Positions 15,773 to 24,276 of a DNA stretch of 38,642 nucleotides are shown piece by piece. Position 1 is the first letter of the stretch; every line of letters begins with the position of its first letter. Below the pieces are notes generated by a model, which saw nothing but the letters and a program-made list of their open reading frames with translations, did not search any database and had not been told where the DNA came from. The stretch comes from Rhodothermia bacterium (GTDB lineage Bacteria; Bacteroidota; Rhodothermia; Rhodothermales; JAAAOL01), in assembly GCA_030428385.1 (NCBI GenBank), contig JAUIDY010000057.1, positions 1 through 38,642 of the forward strand, in the 5' to 3' direction. The position numbers and the translations under genes are program-made.

Positions 15773-16807
15773 ATGAGGTTCGGTCGCTGTTTGCCCCCCG
15801 TTGTTGGTATCATGCTGATGGTTGGGCTGTGGGGATGCTCCCAGCCCGCCCCCGCGCCGGATAGCGTTCCGGTTCAAGAAGGCGAAACGCCGTACTTCAC
15901 GCCCGAAGCCCCCCCCCAGTTTTCGTTCAACGACGGCATCCGTATTGCCACGCTGAACACCGAGTTTATGTTTGATGGCGAAGGCGATGAGGGCCAGGCC
16001 ACCTTCCCCCACAAAGGCGACCCCGCCTTGGCCCGCGCCCACCGCGATCGTATCGGTGAAATCATCCAGTGGCTCGACGCGGACGTGATTATGCTGGAGG
16101 AAGTAGAAAACGAGGAGGTGCTGGACCTGTTAGTGGCCGAGTCACTTGCCGATCACGGCTACGCCGTGCATTTTGTGCAGGGAGGAGATCGGTTTACGGG
16201 GCAAGACCTGGGGGTGCTTTCGCGGTTGCCCATTGACGAGGCCGGACGCTCCGATGAGCGGGCACCCGTAGGGATGACGGGCGATACCTACGGCGTGAGC
16301 AAAAATATGTATGTGCGTCTCAACCTGGGCGATGTGCCCACGACGATGATCGGCGTCCATTTCTTGGCCCGCCCCGATGATGCCAGCCGCAAGCCTCGCC
16401 GCGAAGCGCAGGCCGAGGTGATCCGGCGGTTGGTGGCGCAGGAGCAAGCCGCCGGGCGCGCCGTGGTGGTGCTGGGCGACTTTAACGACTTCGACGACGA
16501 GACGCTCGACATCGGCGGCAACGAACCCATCACCGACGTGCTCAAGCTCATCAAACAAGGCGGTCCAGGTGATGACAACGACCTGCGCAATGTCCTCGCC
16601 GACGTGCCGCAGGTCGAGCGGTTTACGTCGCATTACGACCGCAATGACAACGGCGTGGTCGAGGAAGGAGAACTTTCCGCTATCGATCATCTCTTGCTCA
16701 CCCCCGAACTGTACCGCGCCGTGCGGGAAGTCACCTATGTGCAAGCCCACGACCCGGCCACGCACACCGACCACTTTCCCATTGTGGTTGGCCTAGATGT
16801 GCGTTAG
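15773..16807 (+). CDS. Endonuclease/exonuclease/phosphatase-family lipoprotein with EF-hand loop
   Basis: 344 residues. The signal VVGIMLMVGLWGC places the lipid cysteine at C22. The rest follows the EEP fold (DNase I, sphingomyelinase and phosphoesterase relatives): IATLNTEFMF (Asn), VIMLEEVEN (metal-binding Glu), IGVHFLARPDD (His), VVVLGDFNDF (Asp and Asn), AIDHLLL and TDHFPIVVG (catalytic Asp-His). An insertion just before AIDH reads DRNDNGVVEEGE (289-300), a perfect EF-hand calcium loop. It is probably an outer-membrane or periplasmic nuclease or phosphodiesterase; the substrate cannot be assigned. Convergent with the next gene, only 6 nt between stops, with no visible terminator. Confidence 0.9.
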   Translation: MRFGRCLPPVVGIMLMVGLWGCSQPAPAPDSVPVQEGETPYFTPEAPPQFSFNDGIRIATLNTEFMFDGEGDEGQATFPHKGDPALARAHRDRIGEIIQWLDADVIMLEEVENEEVLDLLVAESLADHGYAVHFVQGGDRFTGQDLGVLSRLPIDEAGRSDERAPVGMTGDTYGVSKNMYVRLNLGDVPTTMIGVHFLARPDDASRKPRREAQAEVIRRLVAQEQAAGRAVVVLGDFNDFDDETLDIGGNEPITDVLKLIKQGGPGDDNDLRNVLADVPQVERFTSHYDRNDNGVVEEGELSAIDHLLLTPELYRAVREVTYVQAHDPATHTDHFPIVVGLDVR

Positions 16808-16813
16808 TCGGCC

Positions 16814-17458
16814 TTACAACCCAATCCCAATCCGGACCATGGCTGCATTGAGATACTGCGCCTCATCGGCGCTGAAGGTACGGCCCCGGATGGTGAACTC
16901 GTCATCTACAAAGCGCGAGATGCCAAACGTGTAGAGGATTTCAGGATAAAGGCGGATGCCACCGAGGTTCATGTCGAGGCCAAAGCCCAGCCCGGCAGCA
17001 ATGCCTACGGCTTCGAGGTCGTCGTTTAACTCGTCGTCGTTGGTGAGGGGAAAACGCAAGACGGGGCCGCCAATGATATACGGATTTACTGCCGGGGCCT
17101 GCCCGATGTTTAGCCGCAGGTTGAGGGGCACTTCCAGCATGTTGACCGAGACATTGGCGCGGAAGTTCGAGTCGTCGTCGTGGCGCAGGTCGTCGTACAG
17201 TTGTCCCGCGTCCATGTAGCGCAGGCCCGGGCGTACCCCCACGGGGCCAATGTCGAAGTCGAGGAACACCTCGGCATGCCATCCGGTGCGGTTGTCAAAC
17301 ACGCCATCGCCTTCATTGATTTCGATATCGCTGAGGCGGTTGAAATTGGCACCCACGTAGGCACCAAGTTGGGCGTGTGCGGCGGGGGCCAGGCACAAGC
17401 TAAGCAACAAGGCCCCAATACTCCGGAGGCGAAATACAGCAGGCATGGGAGCGAGCAT
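16814..17458 (-). CDS. Small outer-membrane beta-barrel protein (porin-family)
   Basis: 214 residues from the ATG at 17458; starts at 17446 or 17503 are also possible. The signal peptide RSIGALLLSLCLAPAAHA ends just before QLGAYVGANFN. The mature part alternates amphipathic strands (VGVRPGLRYMDAGQLYDD, LEVPLNLRLNIG, VNPYIIGGPVLRFPL, GFGLDMNLGGIRLYPEILY) and ends in AAMVRIGIGL, as in the OMP_b-brl_2 family of eight-stranded barrels common in Bacteroidota. Function unknown; such proteins are often immunogenic structural porin-like barrels. Divergent from bshA across a gap of 284 nt. Confidence 0.85.
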   Translation of the reverse strand: MLAPMPAVFRLRSIGALLLSLCLAPAAHAQLGAYVGANFNRLSDIEINEGDGVFDNRTGWHAEVFLDFDIGPVGVRPGLRYMDAGQLYDDLRHDDDSNFRANVSVNMLEVPLNLRLNIGQAPAVNPYIIGGPVLRFPLTNDDELNDDLEAVGIAAGLGFGLDMNLGGIRLYPEILYTFGISRFVDDEFTIRGRTFSADEAQYLNAAMVRIGIGL

Positions 17459-17742
17459 CTGAATCGGGAGGGACAGAAGGGAGCACGGGTATTCCATCAC
17501 CACAGCAAAAGATCCCCGGCCCAGCTATAGCCGCCCCCAACGAATCGCACGTCACACTGAAACATATAGGATCTGGTAGACACGTAGGGGTTGGAAGAAC
17601 AGAAGGACAGCCTGTTGAAGGGCAGCTTTATCCCCCCCACGGTGCAGCTAACCGTTTCCTAATACCTGTTCACCGCTTTTTGTGCAACCTGGCTGGGGAT
17701 GGAACGTTGTCCCCACGCGCATACCAAAGAAGCAGAGACCCT

Positions 17743-18888
17743 ATGAAAATCGGCATCACGTGTTATCCGGTTTATGGTGGGAGTGGCGTCGTTGCGACGG
17801 AACTGGGCAAGGCCCTGGCCGCCCGCGGCCATGAGATTCACTTCATCGCCTACTCACTGCCCTTCCGCCTCTCCCATATCACGGAAAACATCTATTTTCA
17901 TGAGGTGAGTGTCAACACCTATCCGCTGTTTGAATACCCTCCGTACTCGCTGGCGCTGACGAGCAAGATGGTGGATGTGGTGCGTTACGAAAAACTGGAT
18001 CTGTTGCATGTGCATTATGCTATCCCGCATGCGACCAGTGCCGTGTTGGCCCGCCAGATCTTACATGGTCAGGGCATCCATGTGCCAGTCATTACCACAC
18101 TACATGGCACGGATATTACCATTGTGGGGCAAGACCCGTCTTTTGCGCCCGTGGTCACGTATTCTATCAACCAGTCTGATGGCGTGACCGCCGTTTCGGA
18201 TTATCTGCGGCGCGAGACGTTGTTGAAGTTCGACATCGAGCGTGACATTGAGGTGATCCCAAACTTTATCGATACGGACCGTTTTTACCGCCAGAAGAAA
18301 GAGCATTTTAAACGGGCGCTGTGTCCCAATGGGGAGAAAGTGTTGGCGCATGTGTCCAACTTCCGCCCGGTCAAAAATGCCCGGGATGTGGTACGGGTCT
18401 TTCACCGGCTCCGGGAAGAAGGGCTGCCCCTCAAGCTGTTGCTGGTGGGCGATGGCCCCGACCGGATGCCATCGGAGCATCTGGCGCGGCAACTGGGCGT
18501 CTACGATGACGTGCGCTTCCTCGGCAAACAAGAGCCGATAGAAGAAATTCTGTCTATTGCCGACGTGTTTCTGATGCCAAGTGGCTCGGAGACGTTTGGG
18601 CTGGCGGGGTTAGAAGCTATGGCCTGTAACGTTCCGGTGGTATGTAGCGACATTGGCGGCTTGCCGGAACTGGTGATTGATGGCGAAACAGGCTTTTTGT
18701 GTCCCCTGGGTGATATTGATGCCCTCACGGACCGCACCCGCCGCATTCTCACCGACGATGCGTTGCATACGAAGATGGCTGAGGCGTCGCGTCGTCGCTC
18801 CGTCGAGGCGTTTGACCTTGCGCGTATCATCCCGCATTACGAGTCCTACTACGAAAGCGTTCGCGATGGCCTGATGGCAGGCGTTTGA
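17743..18888 (+). CDS. bshA: N-acetyl-alpha-D-glucosaminyl L-malate synthase
   Basis: 381 residues from the ATG at 17743. BshA, a GT4 glycosyltransferase, joins UDP-GlcNAc to L-malate in the first step of bacillithiol synthesis. The start MKIGITCYPVYGGSGVVATE is characteristic, followed by RGHEIHFIAYSLPFRL, LHVHYAIPHATSAVLA, TTLHGTDITIVGQDP, the acceptor-domain turn SNFRPVKN and the nucleotide-sugar motif GSETFGLAGLEAMACNVPVV. bshB and bshC are not nearby. Bacillithiol is the thiol buffer of Firmicutes and many Bacteroidota, so it fits the taxonomic inference. The DinB-family gene at 2041 could be a user of this thiol. Confidence 0.94.
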   Translation: MKIGITCYPVYGGSGVVATELGKALAARGHEIHFIAYSLPFRLSHITENIYFHEVSVNTYPLFEYPPYSLALTSKMVDVVRYEKLDLLHVHYAIPHATSAVLARQILHGQGIHVPVITTLHGTDITIVGQDPSFAPVVTYSINQSDGVTAVSDYLRRETLLKFDIERDIEVIPNFIDTDRFYRQKKEHFKRALCPNGEKVLAHVSNFRPVKNARDVVRVFHRLREEGLPLKLLLVGDGPDRMPSEHLARQLGVYDDVRFLGKQEPIEEILSIADVFLMPSGSETFGLAGLEAMACNVPVVCSDIGGLPELVIDGETGFLCPLGDIDALTDRTRRILTDDALHTKMAEASRRRSVEAFDLARIIPHYESYYESVRDGLMAGV

Positions 18889-18974
18889 GTGTCTGTTTCT
18901 CAGGAAAGCATGAACCTTTGCGGGTTGGTTTCGGTGAAAGGATTCCTCAACCACGGAGCCTTTCTATCTGAAAT

Positions 18975-20075
18975 ATGGAGCCAAGCCGCAACGGGCGTAC
19001 AGGCGGCCGCCGCCACAACCTGATCAGCCGCAAAAAGGCGACCTATCCAATCAGTGACTACTTCCAGGTATACCTGGATCGCTACGGACGATTGGTGAAT
19101 GAAGGCGTCCGCTACAGCGATCTGCTGCGGTACAACAACGCGATTCCGCTCTACGATGAGCACGGCAACGACACCCTTTGGTCCACCGTATTCTATCCCA
19201 ATTCCGAGCAGCAAGAGATCCATGACCAACTGCGGCTAGCCTATGCTATCCTTAAGGCTGATGGCGATTTCTCCAACACCCAGGATCTATACATCGACCG
19301 GGTGGATGTGTGCAACTATGGAAACACGCTGCCTTTCCGAGTTCGGATCGTCAATGATATCAACGAGAACTTCGACTATTTCTACCTGAAACGCGTCGAT
19401 GCCAACCGGATCTATGGGCTGGAACTGGAGCATATCCTGTCGCCCAGTCGCATCAACTACTTCATTGTGGGCGATACGCTGATCGAAGAGCATATTATCG
19501 GGATTCCCGCCGCTGCCTTTATCCGTGAATCCATGCCCGACAATACCTTCGACCTGGTTCGGCTCGCCAAGGAGTTTGTCAAGTTCAACGAGCGCGTTTT
19601 TGTGCGGTTGTTGGGCGACATGCATTCGGGAAACTACGTCGTCGATATCACCCGTGATTTTGAGAAGCACCACTTTCGGATGCGCCCCATCGATTTCGAC
19701 CAGCAGAGCCATCACTGGCGCAAACAGGTGTACCTGCCACAGTTCTATTACCAGAACAACCCGTTCATCCAACTGGCAGTGGAGCACCTGGCCCCGGAAA
19801 ACGTGTTGCAATATCAGAAAGAAGAGCGGGCGCTGATTGCCAACCGGGTGCGAGTGTCACACGGGCGCTTTGCCAAGCTGATGGAGATGATGTGTGAGGA
19901 TGTGATTGCGCCCCCTGATCATGTGCGGCGGTTGGCCGAGCAATTGGCCACGCATTACAAGTATCCGGCGTTTCAACAGGGACAAACAATGGGCGAGCTG
20001 GTGTACACGTCGATACAGCTTCTGCTCTCGCGTACCCAGCCCGCCACATTGGACCCGCATTCAATGGTATGGTGA
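18975..20075 (+). CDS. Unrecognised protein with phosphotransferase-like catalytic motifs
   Basis: 366 residues; I cannot name the family. Motifs in the order of aminoglycoside-phosphotransferase/protein-kinase folds can be seen: YFYLKRVD (K139, lysine position), GLELEHIL (E150 or E152, alpha-C glutamate position), LLGDMHSGNYVVD (D215, H217, N220, resembling HGDxxxxN) and MRPIDFDQQ (D240, D242, resembling IDFG/DFG). There is no signal peptide or membrane helix, so it is probably cytoplasmic. The N-terminus is basic (RNGRTGGRRHNLISRKK). It begins 86 nt after bshA on the same strand and may be co-transcribed. Kinase-like reading is inference; the gene itself is well supported by length and composition. 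Confidence 0.8.
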   Translation: MEPSRNGRTGGRRHNLISRKKATYPISDYFQVYLDRYGRLVNEGVRYSDLLRYNNAIPLYDEHGNDTLWSTVFYPNSEQQEIHDQLRLAYAILKADGDFSNTQDLYIDRVDVCNYGNTLPFRVRIVNDINENFDYFYLKRVDANRIYGLELEHILSPSRINYFIVGDTLIEEHIIGIPAAAFIRESMPDNTFDLVRLAKEFVKFNERVFVRLLGDMHSGNYVVDITRDFEKHHFRMRPIDFDQQSHHWRKQVYLPQFYYQNNPFIQLAVEHLAPENVLQYQKEERALIANRVRVSHGRFAKLMEMMCEDVIAPPDHVRRLAEQLATHYKYPAFQQGQTMGELVYTSIQLLLSRTQPATLDPHSMVW

Positions 20076-20111
20076 GAAACGGTCTGGTACGGTGATCCGG
20101 TTTCCGTTTCT
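20075..20111. terminator. Hairpin between convergent genes
   Basis: AGAAACGG (20075-20082) pairs with CCGTTTCT (20104-20111) right after the stop of the kinase-like gene and before the stop of the facing gene at 20127. No strong T-run, so a weak or Rho-assisted two-way terminator is only a suggestion. Confidence 0.35.
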
Positions 20112-20126
20112 TAGAAGTTGCCTTGG

Positions 20127-20684
20127 TTAGTTGCGTCCCCGGCGATGACCACGCGAATTCGGGCGTGGTGCAGGCTGCTGATCGAATACAGGCTGCTGGT
20201 TGTAATAGGCACCCCGGCGCGAGTAGACGCCGGACCCCATCAGGTGCTGGTAGCGACGGGCTTGCCGGTGATTGAGCACAGAGGTGATCCGGTTATCGGT
20301 GGTGTACCACCACTGCGAGGCGCGTCGGGAGGAATGGTGGTAGGCTCCCCAACGGTTATTCTGCCGTGGAAACGGATACACCCGGTTCAGTTGCGCTGGA
20401 CGCGTATGGTTGAGCAATGCCTGCGTTCGGCGGTGCAGGATGCGTCGGATCTGGCGCTCCTGCTGGCGGTTGAGCCTCAACTCATGATCAAGATGGCGCA
20501 CGAAGCGGTTGATGTCGCGGTCCACGCGCTGGTGGTAATAACGGGCCCGGGGTCGATGATCTGGATGGGCTTCGGAGGCCGCGGTTTCGGTGCTGAGGGC
20601 TGCATTGGGAGTGGCCGCTGTGGCGGGTTGCAGAAAGACAAACAGGCCGAAGACGGCAGCGGCAAAAATGGTGAGGTTTTTCAT
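20127..20684 (-). CDS. Basic exported protein, Spy/CpxP-like
   Basis: 185 residues from the ATG at 20684, chosen because it gives a clean signal peptide (MKNLTIFAAAVFGLFVFLQ, cleavage near ATA-A). The mature protein is rich in Arg, His, Gln and Tyr. Two segments recall the LTxxQ motif of Spy/CpxP periplasmic chaperones or sensors: RLNRQQERQIRRILHRRTQA and VLNHRQARRYQHLMG. Between them is YHHSSRRASQWWYTTDNRI. The C-terminal tail (QQPAPRPNSRGHRRGRN) is disordered and very basic. His-rich spacing could bind metal, but that is a guess. Divergent from the ECF sigma factor, with 265 nt between starts. Confidence 0.7.
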   Translation of the reverse strand: MKNLTIFAAAVFGLFVFLQPATAATPNAALSTETAASEAHPDHRPRARYYHQRVDRDINRFVRHLDHELRLNRQQERQIRRILHRRTQALLNHTRPAQLNRVYPFPRQNNRWGAYHHSSRRASQWWYTTDNRITSVLNHRQARRYQHLMGSGVYSRRGAYYNQQPVFDQQPAPRPNSRGHRRGRN

Positions 20685-20949
20685 GGTACTACCCAGGCTG
20701 GTTGATGGAATCGTCGGACCGGTCAGGTGGATTCCCGCGTCTGGGAAGCAGAACGGCAAGCGGCGTTCCTTTTCGACTAAATCTGCCTAAACACGTCATT
20801 TGGCGAAATTTACGCGGTTTTATGTCTATTATCGTGGACAATCGTGCGGCGTTTCCGGGCGGGTACACGGTGTGTTTCCTGCTTGCCTCCCCCCTTGCTG
20901 CTCCGTATCTATGGGTTTCGCTGTTTTGTTTATCGGTTGGGTGCAACCC

Positions 20950-21516
20950 ATGGCTGAAGCCGATATCACGTATTTGCTGCAGGAGCTTCAGGAGGGGAAT
21001 GAAGCTGCCGTGGAGCAGTTGATGCCGCTGGTGTACGACGCCCTGCGCGGGATTGCGCACAACCAGTTACGACGGGAACGCAAAGGACACACGCTGGGGA
21101 CCACAGCGCTGGTGCACGAAGCCTACTTGAAGCTCCTCGGGCAGCCCGACATCGCGTGGAAAGGGCGGACGCATTTTTTTGCCGTCGCGGCGCAGGCCAT
21201 GCGGCGTATTCTGGTGGATTATGCCCGGCGCCACCATGCCCAGAAGCGCGGTGGTGGGGTTGCCAAGCTGCCGCTCGATGAAGCCATGGCGATGGCAACC
21301 ACCCATGCCGCCGACCTCGTGGCGCTCGATGAAGCGTTGCAGCACCTCGAAACATTTGATGCGCGGCAGGCGCAGATCGTCGAATATCGGTTTTTTGGCG
21401 GGCTCACCATTGAAGAGACCGCGGCGTTGCTCGGTGTTTCGCCTTCTACCGTCAAGCGCGAGTGGAAAATGGCAAAAGCATGGCTCCATCACACGATGAC
21501 CTCCTCCGCTGATTGA
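20950..21516 (+). CDS. ECF-type RNA polymerase sigma factor
   Basis: 188 residues from the ATG at 20950. Belongs to the ECF subgroup (Sigma70_ECF, TIGR02999-like) often found beside Ser/Thr kinases. Region 2 reads ITYLLQELQEGNEAAVEQLM through LGTTALVHEAYLKLL, THFFAVAAQAMRRILVDYAR; region 4 is DARQAQIVEYRFFGGLTIEETAALLGVSPSTVKREW with a helix-turn-helix at about 152-172. There is no anti-sigma factor next door; instead the kinase gene follows 57 nt later. In that arrangement the sigma factor is probably controlled by phosphorylation rather than by a membrane anti-sigma factor. Confidence 0.93.
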   Translation: MAEADITYLLQELQEGNEAAVEQLMPLVYDALRGIAHNQLRRERKGHTLGTTALVHEAYLKLLGQPDIAWKGRTHFFAVAAQAMRRILVDYARRHHAQKRGGGVAKLPLDEAMAMATTHAADLVALDEALQHLETFDARQAQIVEYRFFGGLTIEETAALLGVSPSTVKREWKMAKAWLHHTMTSSAD

Positions 21517-21573
21517 TTGCGCGATAAGGTTAAGAAATGCTCTAATGGCTGCCCTTCAAACCAACCGTCGCGC

Positions 21574-24276
21574 ATGAATCCTGAACACTGGCAACTGCTC
21601 AAACAGTATTTTCATGAGGCTGAAGCCCTGGGTGGAGACGCGCGTGCGGCTTATATCCGACGTGTATGTGGCGATGACAGCCACCTCCGCCGTGAACTGG
21701 AGGAGTTGCTGGAGGCGAACGACGACGCGCCCCCTTTGCTGGAGCAGAATCCGATGTTGTTGCTACATGGGGGAGCACAGGCGCATGAAGCATCGCTGGA
21801 AGGAACACGAATTGGTCCCTATCGCATCCACGAAGTCATCGGGCGGGGCGGCATGGGGTCGGTGTATCGCGCTCAGCGCGCCGACGGTCAGTTTCAGCAG
21901 GAAGTGGCCCTCAAGGTGGTGCGGCGGGGGCTGGATACCGAGGACATCCTTTCCCGTTTTCGCTACGAGCGCCAGATCCTGGCTTCGCTGGATCATCCCA
22001 ACATCGCCAGCCTGATCGACGGCGGCATGACCGAGGATGGCCGCCCGTATTTTGTGATGGAATACGTAGGTGGGCAGCCCCTTACCGACTACTGCGATAC
22101 AAACCGCCTGACCACGCCACAGCGGCTGGCGCTCTTTCGCACGGTCTGCCGGGCCGTGCAATATGCCCATCAAAACCTGATCATTCACCGCGACCTCAAG
22201 CCTTCGAATATTTTGGTTACCGCCGAGGGCACGGTGAAGCTGCTCGATTTCGGGATCGCCAAGTTGCTGACGGAAGAACAGGTCGGCGACGACCAGACCG
22301 TAGCTGATGTGCCCGTTACCCGAACGGGATGGCAGCTTATGACTCCAGAGTATGCCTCGCCGGAGCAGGTTAGAGGCGGGCGGATTACCACCGCCACCGA
22401 TGTGTACCAACTGGGGGTGCTGCTGTATGAGTTGCTGACCGGGCAGCGCCCGTATCGGTTGCCCAGCCGGATGCGAGACGAAATAGGGCGCGTGATCATG
22501 CAAGAAGAACCCACCCGTCCCTCTACGCTGGTCGCCGATACCGGCAAGGAGGTGGGCGCGGCGCGGCGTGTCAGCACCGAACAACTGCGGCGGGAACTCA
22601 GCGGCGACCTCGACAACATTGTGCTGATGGCGCTAAAGAAAGATCCGGGCGAGCGCTACAGTACGGTGGAACTGTTGGCCGAAGACATCCGCCGTCACCT
22701 GGGCGGCTTGCCGGTGGTGGCGCACCGTGACTCGGTAGCGTACCGGCTGAGCAAGTTTATCCGACGTAATCGGGTGGGGGTCAGTACGGCAGCACTGATG
22801 CTGGTGTCGCTGGTTGGGGGGTTGGCAGGAACGATGTGGCAGGCACAGGTGGCTGCTGCCGAGCGTGACCGGGCACAGCTTGAAGCCCGAAAAGCACAAC
22901 AAACAGCGGCGTTTTTGGTGGATTTGTTTGAGGCGTCGGACCCACAACAGCAGCAGGGAGACGAACAAACAGCCCGAGAGTTGCTGGAAGCAGGCGAGGC
23001 GAAGATTACCCGTGAACTGGCCGATCAGCCGGCCGTGCGGGCGGCGCTGCTGTCGGTGATGGGGCAGGTGTACCACAACATGGGGCGCTATGGGCAAGCC
23101 GAGGCGCTGCTGCGAGAGGCTTTGTCGGTGCAACAAGCCATCCAGCAGGCACCGGATGCAACCGTAGCCGAGACAAAGCGCTATCTGGCAGAATTGTATC
23201 GGGCGCAAGGTGCCTACGCCGCCGCTGATTCATTACTAGCCGACGTATTGCGCCTTCAGCAACAGGTTCTGGGCGATGAACATGCCGAAATCGCGCTTAC
23301 GCTGCGGGCGCAGGCCGGGGTTTATGAAGGACAAGGACGGATGGACCAGGCCGAGCAAGCCTTTCGCCGTGCCCTTGCCATGCAGGAGCGGCTCCTAGAA
23401 GTGGACGACCCTGAAGTCTCCGTCACCATGAACAACCTGGCCGTGCTCTTGCAACAAAAAGGCGACTACGCCGAGGCTGAACGTTATTATCAATTGTCCC
23501 TGGCCGAAGGGCAGCGCATTCTGGGCGAAGATCATCCTTCAAACCTGGAGACGGCCTACAACATCGGCCATCTGTTGTATACCCTTGGTGATGTTGATGC
23601 CGCTGACTCGATCTACCGCGCGGTGCTGCCGCGTTACCGGGCGGTGTATGGCGGCCAGCACCCCGATGTGGCGTTTTTGCTCAACAGCCAAGCGTCGGTG
23701 TTGTATGACCTGGGTGATGAGGCGGGCACCGAAGCCGCGTATCAGGAAGCCCTCGCCATTTATCGGGCAACCGTCTCGGAGACCAGTCCTGACCTCTTGC
23801 GCGTATTAAACAACTATGGCTGGTTCTTGGGAGCAGTGAAGCAGGATTATCCAGCGTCTGCTGAGGTTTTTGCCGAAGTGTTAGCGATCCGGCGGGAGAT
23901 CCTGCCGCATCCGCATCCGGATATCGCCTTGAGCCTCCACAACCTTGCTTCCGTTTACCATCGGATGGATCATCCGCATGCGGCCGTGCCGTTGTTGGAG
24001 GAAGCGCTGGTGCATTTTAACGCGACGTTGCCAGATGGACACCTGCGTACAGCCCGGACACAGCAGCGTCTGGCGCAGTGTTTGGTCGATCTCCAGCGCC
24101 CTGCCGACGCCGAACCGCTGCTGTTGGCAGCCTACGCCGCGTTTCAAACCAACGCCGCTGCCGATAGTGCCACAGTACAGCGTGCCCGCCGCCAACTGGC
24201 GGAATTATACGAGGTGTGGGGCAAGCCGGAGCAGGCCGCTGCGTACCACATGGAGGCTACTGCTCCTGCACCGTGA
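21574..24276 (+). CDS. Membrane Ser/Thr protein kinase with C-terminal TPR repeats
   Basis: 900 residues from the ATG at 21574. The N-terminal part (1-60) is the short helical prefix usual in this kinase group. The kinase domain has the glycine loop GRGGMGSVY (90-98), K114, HRDLKPSN (205-212) and DFG (225-227), so it should be active. One membrane helix (GVSTAALMLVSLVGGLAG, about 402-419) splits it from a C-terminal half of kinesin-light-chain-type TPRs with 42-residue spacing (for example MNNLAVLLQQKGDYAEAERYY). The TPRs would lie in the periplasm and sense or bind proteins. Paired with the upstream ECF sigma factor. Its last 20 nt overlap the end of the facing vWA gene. Confidence 0.95.
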   Translation: MNPEHWQLLKQYFHEAEALGGDARAAYIRRVCGDDSHLRRELEELLEANDDAPPLLEQNPMLLLHGGAQAHEASLEGTRIGPYRIHEVIGRGGMGSVYRAQRADGQFQQEVALKVVRRGLDTEDILSRFRYERQILASLDHPNIASLIDGGMTEDGRPYFVMEYVGGQPLTDYCDTNRLTTPQRLALFRTVCRAVQYAHQNLIIHRDLKPSNILVTAEGTVKLLDFGIAKLLTEEQVGDDQTVADVPVTRTGWQLMTPEYASPEQVRGGRITTATDVYQLGVLLYELLTGQRPYRLPSRMRDEIGRVIMQEEPTRPSTLVADTGKEVGAARRVSTEQLRRELSGDLDNIVLMALKKDPGERYSTVELLAEDIRRHLGGLPVVAHRDSVAYRLSKFIRRNRVGVSTAALMLVSLVGGLAGTMWQAQVAAAERDRAQLEARKAQQTAAFLVDLFEASDPQQQQGDEQTARELLEAGEAKITRELADQPAVRAALLSVMGQVYHNMGRYGQAEALLREALSVQQAIQQAPDATVAETKRYLAELYRAQGAYAAADSLLADVLRLQQQVLGDEHAEIALTLRAQAGVYEGQGRMDQAEQAFRRALAMQERLLEVDDPEVSVTMNNLAVLLQQKGDYAEAERYYQLSLAEGQRILGEDHPSNLETAYNIGHLLYTLGDVDAADSIYRAVLPRYRAVYGGQHPDVAFLLNSQASVLYDLGDEAGTEAAYQEALAIYRATVSETSPDLLRVLNNYGWFLGAVKQDYPASAEVFAEVLAIRREILPHPHPDIALSLHNLASVYHRMDHPHAAVPLLEEALVHFNATLPDGHLRTARTQQRLAQCLVDLQRPADAEPLLLAAYAAFQTNAAADSATVQRARRQLAELYEVWGKPEQAAAYHMEATAPAP

